Shown here one piece after another: positions 20,062 through 29,021 of a DNA stretch of 64,000 nt. Source of the stretch: Psychrosphaera algicola. GTDB lineage: Bacteria; Pseudomonadota; Gammaproteobacteria; Enterobacterales; Alteromonadaceae. Positions within the stretch are counted from its first letter, which is position 1. Each line of letters begins with the position of its first letter. The stretch lies in the NCBI RefSeq assembly GCF_028401425.1, contig NZ_JAQOMS010000002.1:4216001-4280000 (forward strand), read 5' to 3'. The notes under the pieces were generated by a model, which was not told the DNA's origin, made no database searches, and was given only the letters and a program-made list of their open reading frames with translations. Position numbers and translations under genes: made by a program.

Positions 20062-20679
20062 TTAGCGACCGCGGATTACGATGTCCTGCCCTTCAACGGT
20101 AGGGAACGCATTTTCAAGGACAAATGCGGGCATAGATAACGTATAGGCGGCAAGTATTGCCCCACTTTTTGTCGAAACAAGTCGGGCGTTTATGTTCGCA
20201 CCATTTGGTGAGTAATTAATAATGCCGCTAATGACATATTGAGTCGTAATGAGATTGTTGTTTCTATTAAATATAAAACTGCCTTGAGGTGATAAGGCAA
20301 GCTGTTCGGAAACGTTAAAGTCAACAACCCGATACCCGGTTTCTTGCAGTGAAACAAGTAAGTCCTCTGCTATTTTATTCCCTAGCGGATGGGTGTTTGT
20401 TAAGTTGTCATCTAAATCGACAAATGATGCGACAGACACGGACGAAAGCTTATTGATATCAACTTGTTGAGAAAGTTCAAATGCAATTCGGTCAGCGTAT
20501 TTTTTAAGAATTTTAGCGTTCAAGTTTTTGTTATCGGTACCCATTTCCATCGATACGTCTGGTGTGAAACCATAACCGTATTGCTTAAATCGATTGGCAT
20601 AATGTTCCGCATGGTAATTTGGCGCAGCGCAACCCGCGAGACCTAAAATTGAACTTATTAATAATAAACGTAGTTTCAT
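20062..20679 (-). CDS. FlgO-domain lipoprotein 5, upstream of the pilin gene
   Basis: Intact, 205 residues. Signal peptide and lipobox (ISSILGLAGCAAPN). The FlgO core is clear: KYADRIAFELSQQVDINK, VSVASFVDLDDNLTNTHPLG, NKIAEDLLVSLQETGYRVVD, FNVSEQLALSPQGSFIFNRN, YVISGIINYSPNGANINARL. It is on the same strand as the pilin gene and ends 127 bases before it, so it may head the pilus operon or be transcribed with it. Together with the four copies at 11-14 kb it makes five FlgO-type lipoproteins around one pilus cluster. Confidence 0.8.
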   Translation of the reverse strand: MKLRLLLISSILGLAGCAAPNYHAEHYANRFKQYGYGFTPDVSMEMGTDNKNLNAKILKKYADRIAFELSQQVDINKLSSVSVASFVDLDDNLTNTHPLGNKIAEDLLVSLQETGYRVVDFNVSEQLALSPQGSFIFNRNNNLITTQYVISGIINYSPNGANINARLVSTKSGAILAAYTLSMPAFVLENAFPTVEGQDIVIRGR

Positions 20680-20995
20680 AACCTATCCGGAAGTGCTTTA
20701 ATAACTATGAACTTAAGGCCAATTATATGGCTAGTTTACGTCGATAACGTTGCAAAATTTCAAACTCGCTTCGTAAATCGTTATTAAGTCATCATCGATG
20801 ACTCATGTGACAAAATAGCGTACTAGTTGATGTAAAAAATCAATAAACACTAAGCTAGAATTGCGTTTGTCGGGCTTGTTATATTTCTTATTTCGTCATT
20901 GGTGATTGACCAATAGTTTGATCCATACTCGAAAAAACAACAACCATAATGTTGTAAGCAATATATAGGCCATAGCAACCTACAAGGGAATCGTC
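20680..20995. other. Divergent intergenic region
   Basis: 316 bases between FlgO lipoprotein 5 (-) and the dipeptidase gene (+). It should contain both promoters. The only structure I see is an inverted repeat ATTGGT-N5-ACCAAT (20898-20914), which could be an operator about 80 bases upstream of the dipeptidase start. Confidence 0.4.
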
Positions 20996-22197
20996 ATGAA
21001 TAAAGGTTTTCAGTCCATTGGTCCAGTGCTGACCATGATAATAGTATCCAGTTTGTCTTCATTTTCGTTGCAGGCAATTGAAGTATCGGAAAAGGCGAAA
21101 AATATTGCCAAAAATTCCATTATTGCCGACAGCCATATTGATGTGCCATATCGAATTAATAAAAAGTGGGAAGATGTCACTGTAGCGACCAAAGGGGAGA
21201 TTTTGATTACCCTAGAGCTAAGTTAGGCGGCTTAAATGCACCGTTTATGTCGATATATATTCCTGCAACGCTTGAAGCTGATGGTAAAGATTTTGGCGTA
21301 CAATTAGCCCATAAGTTAATTGACTCCGTCGAAGCAATCGCCGCTAGAGCGCCGGATAAATTTGCCATTGCGTATTCAACAAGCGACATTGAAAAACACT
21401 TCAAACAAGGCTTGATTTCATTGCCGATGGGAATGGAAAATGGCTCGCCGATGGCAGGTGATATCGACAACTTAAAGCTGTTTTATGATCGCGGAATTCG
21501 CTATATCACGCTTTCTCATTCACTTGCGAATCATATTGCAGATTCAAGTTATGACCTTCGTCGTAAATGGAAAGGGCTAAGTGACTTTGGCAAAATACTT
21601 GTTAAAGAGATGAACGACATCGGTATGATGATTGATATTTCTCATGTCAGTGATGACGCATTTTATCAAACATTAGAAATCACACGGACACCGGTAATTG
21701 CCTCACACTCTTCTTTACGTAAATTCACCCTAGGATTTGAACGTAATATGGATGATAATATGATCAAGGCATTGGCCAAAAATGGCGGCGTTATTCAAAT
21801 TAACTTCGGTTCAAGTTTTGTCTCTGCTAAAACCCGCATGTGGGGAGATACGTTAAGCGCTAAATATAAAGCCGCAGGCACGTCGTACGGAGAGCCGAAA
21901 GCAAAAGAAATTGAAGCGTCGTATCGTGCTGCATCGCCATATCCGTATGCAAATTTAGAAACGGTGTTAGATCATATTGACCATGTTAAAAACTTGGTTG
22001 GTATTGATTATGTTGGTATTGGCTCCGATTTTGACGGTGTTGGCGATTCATTACCTCGTGACTTAAAAGATGTGTCTTATTTTCCACATTTAGTACAGGG
22101 CTTAATGAATAGAGGTTACAGCGAATCAGAAATTAAGAAAGTTTTAGCGGGTAACTTGCTTCGTGTTTGGCGTGCTGTAGAAAAAGCGGCTAAATAG
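20996..22197 (+). CDS. Membrane dipeptidase, peptidase family M19 (frameshifted)
   Basis: About 400 residues; ATG 20996 follows an AGGG ribosome binding site. Signal peptide (VLTMIIVSSLSSFSLQA). Zinc ligands of the renal-dipeptidase family are present: the HxD motif in IIADSHIDVPYRI, the bridging Glu in GMENGSPM, His in DISHVSDDAF and ASHSSLRKF, and Asp in GIGSDFDGVGD. One break near 21196-21200 (GGGG should be GGGGG) joins VATKGG to DFDYPRAKLGGLNAP. The enzyme cleaves dipeptides, including D-amino-acid ones, probably in the periplasm. No operon partner. Confidence 0.9.
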
Positions 22198-22296
22198 ACT
22201 TAACCATTTAAATACTCTGGGGAGCGAATTAAGGGTTCCCCTATATTCCATGTACTCTTAATTCCATATTATAAATTGGAAATGGGAGGACGAGCC

Positions 22297-23319
22297 GTGC
22301 CAATAACAAACGTTAACATTACTGAACTAGCAGACGCCATCGTTCTCGATGACGTAACGGATGTATTTTACCGTAGTTTAGTATACTCCCATTTTTCTAG
22401 ATGTGACGCCGACCCAAAGAACAAAATGGAAGCTGAACTCGACGCTAAGTTAGAGATCAAGCTCGCAAGGCAGCTAAATTGGGCCGCGTCTTTAACAAGT
22501 TTAGATACCGTAAATCATAAGTTTAGCCATTTTATTGAAATGCTTCACATGGGGCAGCTAACGCAAGCTAAACTCACCGCTATTTTAACCGATAATTATT
22601 GGTTAGCTCAGGCATTTAAAGACGTAAAAATTAAGTTGAATTTGCCGACAGATGTCGAATTTTATGTTTTAGATCATAAAAAAGGCGATCCTTTGAGTGA
22701 GGTGATTAACTCTATTTGTTGGCGTTATTATTATTTGCAATTAAGTGAACCGTGCCGCCAATTGTTAATACAGTTAGTCAATTTGTCTCGTTCGTTTGTA
22801 CATTACTCACAGCTTATCTGTGAAGAAGAAGGTCATTCAGTCAGTGCGGATGATTTTTATAACTTAGCCTTTTTTAATGGGTTTCCTACTTATGTTATGT
22901 TGCGATTATTTGATCGCACCGTGCAAAGTTTAAAACAGGAGCGCCTTAATTTAATTCCAATCGAAAATTTTGCCGAGCGAAAACAAGTCGACGCGTATCA
23001 AATAAACGGTGATATTTTGTTGAGTTTTTTAAAGTTCGATGAATTTGTAAAGCCACATGTTTTTGACTGTATTAACGTTCCAGCTCCTATTCAAAGCAAC
23101 TTGATTAATGGAAAAGAATGTCCGGATTTAAAAACCAAAACTTTTCTCGCAGGACGAACTCAGGCAATTAAAAATTTGATGGTTGAAAGCCAAGTATTAA
23201 CCGCGCAACAAATCTTAAATTATAATCAACAAATTGGTATTAATTTTGAGTTTCAAAACCTGGAAAGTTTGCATGAGAAGTACGCTAGCCCGATGGCAAA
23301 GTTGTTTAATGTAACCTAA
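22297..23319 (+). CDS. Hypothetical protein, helical
   Basis: Intact, 341 residues from GTG 22297, chosen because GGGAGGA lies 6 bases before it; in-frame TTG 22276 and ATG 22282 are upstream but lack such a site. No signal peptide or membrane helix. The sequence is mainly helical and Leu-rich (FSHFIEMLHMGQLTQAKLTA, FYNLAFFNGFPTYVMLRLFD) with an acidic N-terminal stretch. The overall helical layout recalls HDOD-type regulatory proteins, but I see no decisive motif. bamE follows on the same strand after 141 bases. Function not assigned. Confidence 0.7.
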   Translation: MPITNVNITELADAIVLDDVTDVFYRSLVYSHFSRCDADPKNKMEAELDAKLEIKLARQLNWAASLTSLDTVNHKFSHFIEMLHMGQLTQAKLTAILTDNYWLAQAFKDVKIKLNLPTDVEFYVLDHKKGDPLSEVINSICWRYYYLQLSEPCRQLLIQLVNLSRSFVHYSQLICEEEGHSVSADDFYNLAFFNGFPTYVMLRLFDRTVQSLKQERLNLIPIENFAERKQVDAYQINGDILLSFLKFDEFVKPHVFDCINVPAPIQSNLINGKECPDLKTKTFLAGRTQAIKNLMVESQVLTAQQILNYNQQIGINFEFQNLESLHEKYASPMAKLFNVT

Positions 23320-23460
23320 TTATAACTTGGCCAAGTACAATCGTGCGATTTATGAATATTGTGGTACAGATTAAATTTTGATTCTGCTAATATTACGGAA
23401 CTTTTTCCATTAACGATGTCAAACTAGACAATTGTTTACAACTCATACAGCAGTATTTTC

Positions 23461-23802
23461 ATGAAAATTTTTCTCGCAATCTTTATATCACTAGCTCTTT
23501 CAGCCTGCAGTACGTGGGTCTACAAATATGACATTACACAAGGTAACTTTCTTAACCAAGATGATGTTAATAAATTACGAGTAGAAATGACGCAAGAGCA
23601 AGTTAAGTATGTACTTGGAACTCCGGTTCTGGAAAACCCTTTTTCGTCAGACAAGTGGCACTATATCCACACCAATAAGTCGGGTAAAACAGATATAACG
23701 ATACGTCGTGAGCTTATTATTATCTTCAAAGACGGTAAGTTGTTTGAAATTGAAGGTGATTACAAAAGACCAGAACAATTTGAAACCCCGCTAGAGTCTT
23801 AA
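23461..23802 (+). CDS. bamE: Outer-membrane assembly lipoprotein BamE
   Basis: Intact, 113 residues. Lipobox LALSACSTW, then the BamE/SmpA fold: VYKYDITQGNFLNQDDVNKL, VEMTQEQVKYVLGTPVLENP, KWHYIHTNKSGK, LIIIFKDGKLFEIEGDY. This matches the usual size and motif order. BamE is a small subunit of the Bam complex that inserts beta-barrels in the outer membrane. It faces rnfH across a terminator, the arrangement common in Gammaproteobacteria (bamE / rnfH-ratA / smpB). Confidence 0.95.
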   Translation: MKIFLAIFISLALSACSTWVYKYDITQGNFLNQDDVNKLRVEMTQEQVKYVLGTPVLENPFSSDKWHYIHTNKSGKTDITIRRELIIIFKDGKLFEIEGDYKRPEQFETPLES

Positions 23803-23844
23803 TTCTATTGGCTATCAATGACCAAAATTGGTAAAAATACACAC

Positions 23845-23872
23845 AAAAAAGGTGGCCTTAGCCACCTTTTTT
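23845..23872. terminator. Bidirectional terminator between bamE and rnfH
   Basis: AAAAAAGGTGGC (23845-23856) with GCCACCTTTTTT (23861-23872) gives a 12-bp stem over a 4-nt loop and a U-run on both strands. The end of rnfH overlaps its last base pair. Confidence 0.9.
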
Positions 23873-24218
23873 ATTCGGCTTGTTTTTTCCTTGGATTGAC
23901 TCTGCCGCCGGTAACTTTGTCAGCTCGGCCTTCTTCAATTGCCTTTTCCGCACGGCGCTTCCTAACTTCCTTTGGGTCGGCAATTAGAGGGCGATAAATT
24001 TCAATTCTATCGCCAGCCACTAATCCTTGGCTTAACTTACAAGTTCGCGACCAGATCCCGACCTTGTTATTAGCCAAATCAATTTCTGAATGTTTGGCAA
24101 GGATACCGCTGAATTTAATCGCGTGTTCGACGTCAAAATTAGCAGGGACGTCAAGCTCCAATAAGGTTTGCTGTTCCGGTGTTGCGTACGCAATTTCGAT
24201 AGTAATTTTGTTATCCAT
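23871..24218 (-). CDS. rnfH: RnfH family ubiquitin-like protein
   Basis: 115 residues from ATG 24218; an upstream in-frame start at 24299 lies inside ratA and is rejected. The ubiquitin-like core ITIEIAYATPEQQTLLELDV, KVGIWSRTCKLSQGLVAGDR and IEIYRPLIADPKEVRKRRAE is diagnostic for RnfH (UPF0125), with its typical basic tail. Its start overlaps the end of ratA by 8 bases, so the two are translationally coupled. The exact role of RnfH is unknown. Confidence 0.93.
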   Translation of the reverse strand: MDNKITIEIAYATPEQQTLLELDVPANFDVEHAIKFSGILAKHSEIDLANNKVGIWSRTCKLSQGLVAGDRIEIYRPLIADPKEVRKRRAEKAIEEGRADKVTGGRVNPRKKQAE

Positions 24219-24642
24219 AAACAACTTTAGCCCGTTGCGAAAAAGCATTGACCATATTAACCGCAACTTGGTTAAATATTTTGCCAAATGCCAATTCAAT
24301 CATTTTAGAAGAAAATTCAAACTCTAATTGTAATTCGACTTTACACGCATTGCTATCGAGTTCTGTAAACACCCATTGCCCCGTTAGGAACTTAAATGGA
24401 CCATTAACTAAAGAAAGTTCGATGGATTTACCAGGGTGTAGTTTATTGTGCGTGGTAAACCACTTTTCGATCCCGGCTTTTTTAATCAACAAAGAGCCTT
24501 CAATTTCGTTATCATTAATGTATTTACTCGATGCCTTTGCACAATTTGGAATAAATTGCGGGTATGCATTAATGTCGTTCACTAAGTCGAACATTTGTTG
24601 GCCGTTAAACATAACGAGCGCACTGCGTGAAATTTGAGCCAT
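24211..24642 (-). CDS. ratA: RatA, START-like coenzyme Q-binding/ribosome-association protein
   Basis: Intact, 143 residues. The START/SRPBCC fold is clear: ISRSALVMFNGQQMFDLVND, INAYPQFIPNCAKAS, LSLVNGPFKFLTGQWVFTEL, VELQLEFEFSSKMIELAFGK. The family (Coq10/RatA) binds hydrophobic ligands; in E. coli RatA also inhibits 70S ribosome formation. Divergent from smpB across 111 bases and coupled to rnfH, as in other Gammaproteobacteria. Confidence 0.93.
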   Translation of the reverse strand: MAQISRSALVMFNGQQMFDLVNDINAYPQFIPNCAKASSKYINDNEIEGSLLIKKAGIEKWFTTHNKLHPGKSIELSLVNGPFKFLTGQWVFTELDSNACKVELQLEFEFSSKMIELAFGKIFNQVAVNMVNAFSQRAKVVYG

Positions 24643-24753
24643 AACAACTGGTTGAGATGATAATTAAGAGAATTTCAGTATTCTAACAAACTTGGATAGA
24701 AAATGGCGGATAAATGGTTATAATCCGAGGTTCATTAATACTAAGATAAGAAT

Positions 24754-25233
24754 ATGTCCAACAAAAAATCAAAATCTTCTTCAAATACGATTGCCTTGAA
24801 TAAAAAGGCACGTCATGAATATCACCTCGACAAAAAGTTTGAAGCAGGTGTTGAACTTCATGGTTGGGAAGTGAAAAGTATTCGTGACGGAAAAGTGAAT
24901 ATTTCTGACTCCTACGTATTTTTAAAAAATGGCGAAGTGTTTTTATTAAATTCACAAATTCAACCGTTGAATCAGGCCTCCTCACATGTTGTTTGCGAAC
25001 CGAATCGTTCTCGTAAGTTGTTATTGAAACGCAGAGAGATTAACGAACTTGTCGGTGCTGTAGAACGCTCAGGTTACACTTTGGTTGCCACCGCGATGTA
25101 TTGGAAATTGAATTGGGTCAAAATTGAATTTCATTTGGCTAAAGGTAAATTAAGCCATGATAAACGGACTGACATTAAAGATCGCGACTGGAATCGTCAA
25201 AAAGAACGTATGATGAAACACTCTGTCAATTAA
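24754..25233 (+). CDS. smpB: SsrA-binding protein SmpB
   Basis: Intact, 159 residues, the usual length. Motifs: IALNKKARHEYHLDKKFEAG, VELHGWEVKSIRDGKVNISD, SYVFLKNGEVFLLNSQIQPL, and the basic C-terminal tail HDKRTDIKDRDWNRQKERMM that enters the mRNA channel. It binds tmRNA and is needed for trans-translation and rescue of stalled ribosomes. No tmRNA gene follows, unlike in some relatives. Confidence 0.97.
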   Translation: MSNKKSKSSSNTIALNKKARHEYHLDKKFEAGVELHGWEVKSIRDGKVNISDSYVFLKNGEVFLLNSQIQPLNQASSHVVCEPNRSRKLLLKRREINELVGAVERSGYTLVATAMYWKLNWVKIEFHLAKGKLSHDKRTDIKDRDWNRQKERMMKHSVN

Positions 25234-25408
25234 TCTTGTTGCGCTTATCGATGACACATTACTAAATAAGACGTTGCCGAGATTTGGCTTTCCGACCCGA
25301 TTTACTGTCATACTTTGCTTTTAAAAGTTTGAAATTAATTTATCGATTTCCCGTTCTATTTTTAAAGTGATGTCAGTAGTGACGGGAAACTTATGGAAGT
25401 TGTATTTT

Positions 25409-25927
25409 ATGCCTGAGCAGGAAAATCAGACAAAAAAACTTGTCGACGATAATATTTTATTACTAAACCAATTGGCCCAGTTCGTTCAAGAACAGGCCAG
25501 TCAAATATATAGTTTACCTAACGAGCAGCTGCAAAGTGGCAGTATTGGTGCCCACGTTAGGCACATTATCGATCATTATTTAAGTGTGTTAGTCGACGGT
25601 GGTGTTGTCAATTATGACCAACGAGAACGAGACGCGAATATTGAAATTAACGCAACTTATGCGGGCGATATTTTAAATGCACTGTGTTCCGAGTTATCTG
25701 ACTTATCAAAAAGTGACTCGGTTAAAGTTGTGATTAGCACAAATGTCGAAGGTCCCTCATCTACCGTTGACAGTGCCTATGATCGAGAATTATGTTTTCT
25801 GCATTCGCATACAACTCACCATATGGCAATAATTCGTTTACTCGCAATACATAACAACATTGTTTTACCTTGTTATTTTGGTAAAGCGGCTTCCACTCAA
25901 AAATTTGAAAAGAATGTGCAGTTTTAG
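25409..25927 (+). CDS. DinB/YfiT-like putative metal-dependent enzyme
   Basis: 172 residues from ATG 25409 (an in-frame start at 25367 has weaker support; GGAAG lies before 25409). It is a four-helix DinB-like protein with the His pattern IGAHVRHIIDHYLSVL and HSHTTHHMAIIRLL expected for a metal site. Members act on small thiols or are uncharacterised. The NRDE gene starts 14 bases before its stop, indicating coupled expression. Confidence 0.7.
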   Translation: MPEQENQTKKLVDDNILLLNQLAQFVQEQASQIYSLPNEQLQSGSIGAHVRHIIDHYLSVLVDGGVVNYDQRERDANIEINATYAGDILNALCSELSDLSKSDSVKVVISTNVEGPSSTVDSAYDRELCFLHSHTTHHMAIIRLLAIHNNIVLPCYFGKAASTQKFEKNVQF

Positions 25928-26723
25928 CTGGCAACAGTTTGGTGATACATTAACTGTGGTGTTTAATCGTGATGAATCAACAACACGAAGCAAGGCACAA
26001 CATCCTAAATATTACACTGAAAACGGTGTACGTTTTATAATGCCAAAAGATCCCGATGGTGATGGAAGTTGGATTGCAGCAAACGAATTTGGTTTTGTTT
26101 TTGTCTTACTGAATGACTATCAAGGGCAAGTAAAGCCACCGCAAACCTTAATATCACGGGGCCAGTTAATTCGTTCATTAGCGAGTTGTCGAGACTGGCA
26201 AACGATAAAACAAAAAGTCGCTTGCTGGCCGTTATCCCAAAGCCAACCATTTCAACTCGGTGTTATTGCAGCCCAGCAGCAAATGTTTTGGCACTACAAT
26301 GGCTTGGTGTCTCAAATCCTGCCTACAACACTGCCAAGCGCTTTGTTTTCCTCGGCTCACCCTGATGTTAAAAACATTGTTAAACTTCGCCACAGTCTAC
26401 TGCAACGTACTAAAGCAAGCTGTGTTGAGGAGTTAGTGCAACTATTTAAGGGGCATAAACCTGATTTAACAGATGTAGCGAAACTGAATTTGCCGAATAG
26501 TCAAAAACATAAATGTGAAGCGATTAATGGTGATGTGATAAAAGCGGGAGTGGGCAATACGTATTCGATTTGTATGCATCGAGATGAGGCGAATACTCAA
26601 TCTTTGTCATGTATAGAATTAAAAAATAGCAGTATTGAATTTTCTTATTGGGACGGCCAACCTTGTCAGGTTGACCGTCCAATTACAATGTCGTTGCCGC
26701 TAGTTACCGCAGATTTCTTCTAA
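25914..26723 (+). CDS. NRDE/TANGO2 family protein
   Basis: 269 residues from ATG 25914, which overlaps the DinB-like gene. The N-terminus has MCSFSWQQFGDTLTVVFNRD with the N-R-D-E signature, then WIAANEFGFVFVLLNDYQGQ, the core of the Ntn-hydrolase-like TANGO2 family. The human relative is linked to heme and lipid handling; the bacterial role is unclear. Its 3' end overlaps by 24 bases the convergent VWA lipoprotein gene. Confidence 0.8.
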   Translation: MCSFSWQQFGDTLTVVFNRDESTTRSKAQHPKYYTENGVRFIMPKDPDGDGSWIAANEFGFVFVLLNDYQGQVKPPQTLISRGQLIRSLASCRDWQTIKQKVACWPLSQSQPFQLGVIAAQQQMFWHYNGLVSQILPTTLPSALFSSAHPDVKNIVKLRHSLLQRTKASCVEELVQLFKGHKPDLTDVAKLNLPNSQKHKCEAINGDVIKAGVGNTYSICMHRDEANTQSLSCIELKNSSIEFSYWDGQPCQVDRPITMSLPLVTADFF

Positions 26724-28328
26724 GGTATCTTTAGAAAATAAGAATTTATTATTTATGGTCGATTGTTTACTGGCCATAATGAGATAACTATCTGTTGTAG
26801 CACCAGTAATTTCCTCAGTTAGTGACACATAACCTATTGCAAAGTCAGGGTCAGTTCGAGTGAATGTAATGGCTGCGTTATCGTCAGAAAGTTGATGTTC
26901 AAGTCCGCCTCTACACGCTTTTATTTGCCAACTGAAAACAGGCGTTTCTCTCGACCAACGTAATTTAGCTTGCCATAGCATTTCTGGTACTAATGTTGTG
27001 CGTGCGCCGTTCAATGTTAATACTGCTTCAATGTCGGTGAACCCAGTGGCATCAAAGTCGTCACTAAACGAATCGTTACAGTTATCTAAAGAGCCACTAT
27101 TATCAAGTTGTGCTTCTTCACTTGGCGTAACTGACATAGTACATGGATAGTCATCGATGGCCTCAACGGTTAGAGTGTGTGAACCACTGCGTTTAGGCGT
27201 GGCATATGACATAACATAGAGTCCATCTTCGTATGTTTTGATTTTGGCAAAGGTTGATTGTAATAACCCATCGAGTTCGTCAAAGTTTTCTAATTGATAG
27301 ATGTTATCCGTTGCAGTAAATTCACTAAGAGTTGCTGTATCTGCTTCATCACCGATAGCAATAAAATATAAGTCTTTACCTTTTGCCGCATTTAAAGCTG
27401 CGCTGGTTGACGAACTATCTGAGTTATGGACACCATCGGTAAACAAAATTAAGCTCCCGTAGCTCAGTAATTCAAGGGATATCTCATTTTGCCATACTTC
27501 TGCACCTTGCTTAATTGCGCCGTATAGATTGGTTGAGTTGCCACCAATTTGCACTGCATCGAGCTGTTCGATAATAGCTTCTGGGTCCTGACTGTTTTCT
27601 ATAACTACGTCAACTTCACTGTCAAATGACAAGATAGTAATTGACTGGTTTGGCAATAACTTTGATTCTTGTGTAACCGGATCGGCAATGACATTTTTAA
27701 TGGCATTTTTTATCGACGTTAATTCATCGTTAAACAATGAAGAGCTGACATCGATTACAAATACAGTTTGGTATTCGGCATTATAATTACTGAGTTTATC
27801 CACTTCTAAAAATGATTCTCGTGGAGAAATAACTGAACCGTTCTCAAGGACGTTTAAGTAATCGGTAATATTTGACTTGTCTATTGAGTCAACTGCAGTA
27901 CCAGTAAAACGGTCGATTAGGTGAAATGCAAAGGTTAGCACTGAAGGCGCTTCTTCTTGGAAGGCTAGGGCATTAAGGTTGTAGGCTTTAAAATTCTCTG
28001 CAAGGCCATTACACACGATAGTAACATTATTGATATTGCCGATAGCTGTGCCGCTTCCGTTAGTAACTAGGCAGTCTAAATTGTCACTGCTGGTATTAAC
28101 GGTGACGGAATAAGTCGCATTTTCTTCAATTCGAGTTGGGGATGTAAATGCACCATTGTTCGTTATGGTTTCTAAGTTACCATTGACATAGATACTGATC
28201 TCACCCGTTAAACCTTCAACGACACCTGCTACAGAGACTGTCCCTTCAAGTTCGCTATTTTTATCATCACTGCCTGAGCAGGCCACGTTTAATACCAGAG
28301 AAGATAATAAAATTGCACGTTTAAACAT
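26700..28328 (-). CDS. VWA-domain lipoprotein
   Basis: Intact, 542 residues. Signal peptide with lipobox (LSSLVLNVACSGSD). Residues about 30-110 form a beta-rich domain (VAGVVEGLTGEISIYVNGN). A von Willebrand A domain starts near residue 185 with the MIDAS motif DVSSS (in YQTVFVIDVSSSLFNDEL), followed by GGNSTNLYGAI and ILFTDGVHNSD. The C-terminal about 180 residues have several Cys. Probably a surface or periplasmic metal-dependent adhesion or assembly protein. No partner identified; the TcpQ-domain gene is next upstream, 22 bases away. Confidence 0.8.
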   Translation of the reverse strand: MFKRAILLSSLVLNVACSGSDDKNSELEGTVSVAGVVEGLTGEISIYVNGNLETITNNGAFTSPTRIEENATYSVTVNTSSDNLDCLVTNGSGTAIGNINNVTIVCNGLAENFKAYNLNALAFQEEAPSVLTFAFHLIDRFTGTAVDSIDKSNITDYLNVLENGSVISPRESFLEVDKLSNYNAEYQTVFVIDVSSSLFNDELTSIKNAIKNVIADPVTQESKLLPNQSITILSFDSEVDVVIENSQDPEAIIEQLDAVQIGGNSTNLYGAIKQGAEVWQNEISLELLSYGSLILFTDGVHNSDSSSTSAALNAAKGKDLYFIAIGDEADTATLSEFTATDNIYQLENFDELDGLLQSTFAKIKTYEDGLYVMSYATPKRSGSHTLTVEAIDDYPCTMSVTPSEEAQLDNSGSLDNCNDSFSDDFDATGFTDIEAVLTLNGARTTLVPEMLWQAKLRWSRETPVFSWQIKACRGGLEHQLSDDNAAITFTRTDPDFAIGYVSLTEEITGATTDSYLIMASKQSTINNKFLFSKDTLEEICGN

Positions 28329-28350
28329 TGATATTCCTTAATTTAATTTC

Positions 28351-29008
28351 CTAATTCACGGCGCTCTTGCCTATACTTTTTTCCATTTCCTGATCTCTGC
28401 GCAACTGAGCAGAAGATAAGGTTAAGACACAAGAACTCGACATGTATTCGGTTTTGTTTGTCGTCAGAACAATCGTGCGTTCTTTTGGACAGTAGACTGA
28501 ATCAACATGACCACCGTAGTCACCAGCAACAACTTTACTTATGGTGTCCACCAATGACTTCAGGTTACCTGACTCAGTAAAGTGCTGCTTAATAATGTAA
28601 TCGTATTTTAAATCCCAAATTACCGCGACGCCTTCTTCTTGAGCAAATCGCTCTAGGACGGTTTTTATCGTTTCGTTTTCTTTAAAACTACGTTTTTTAT
28701 TTTCGCCTTCCCAGACTGGCGAGCTATGAGGATACTTCGTCACGTCGCAGTTCCAACAATTCTGTCGCGTTTCGTGGCGATTTAGGTAATTCGATTGTAA
28801 AGTCGTCTAATCGACTGCCACCGGGTTTTATTGCTTTGCGGACTTCGGCATAAAACTTTGCGACACCTTTTGCCACAGGGTTTTCACTTGTTTGATTACT
28901 GGCGTCTGTACCCCAGTAAATAAATCCAACAATAAGTAACAATAAAATACTTGGGAACAATATTTTTCCCATCAATCCCGAGTGTTTTTTAACTGGTTTA
29001 TTCGTCAT
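28351..29008 (-). CDS. TcpQ-like domain membrane protein (frameshifted)
   Basis: About 219 residues from ATG 29008. An N-terminal membrane helix (LMGKILFPSILLLLIVGFIY) is followed by a linker and, after a break near 28735-28743, a TcpQ-like C-terminal domain (SFKENETIKTVLERFAQEEG, VAVIWDLKYDYIIKQHFTES, GNLKSLVDTISKVV). TcpQ domains occur in pilus and conjugation apparatus proteins and bind secretin-type partners. Two separate short genes are possible if the break is real. It begins 13 bases after lpxL, so both may be co-transcribed with the VWA gene. Confidence 0.6.
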
Positions 29009-29021
29009 TGTTTTTCTATTT

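Noticed and set aside
25234..25408. tmRNA gene after smpB
   Set aside because: I found no tmRNA-like ends or tag frame in this short gap.
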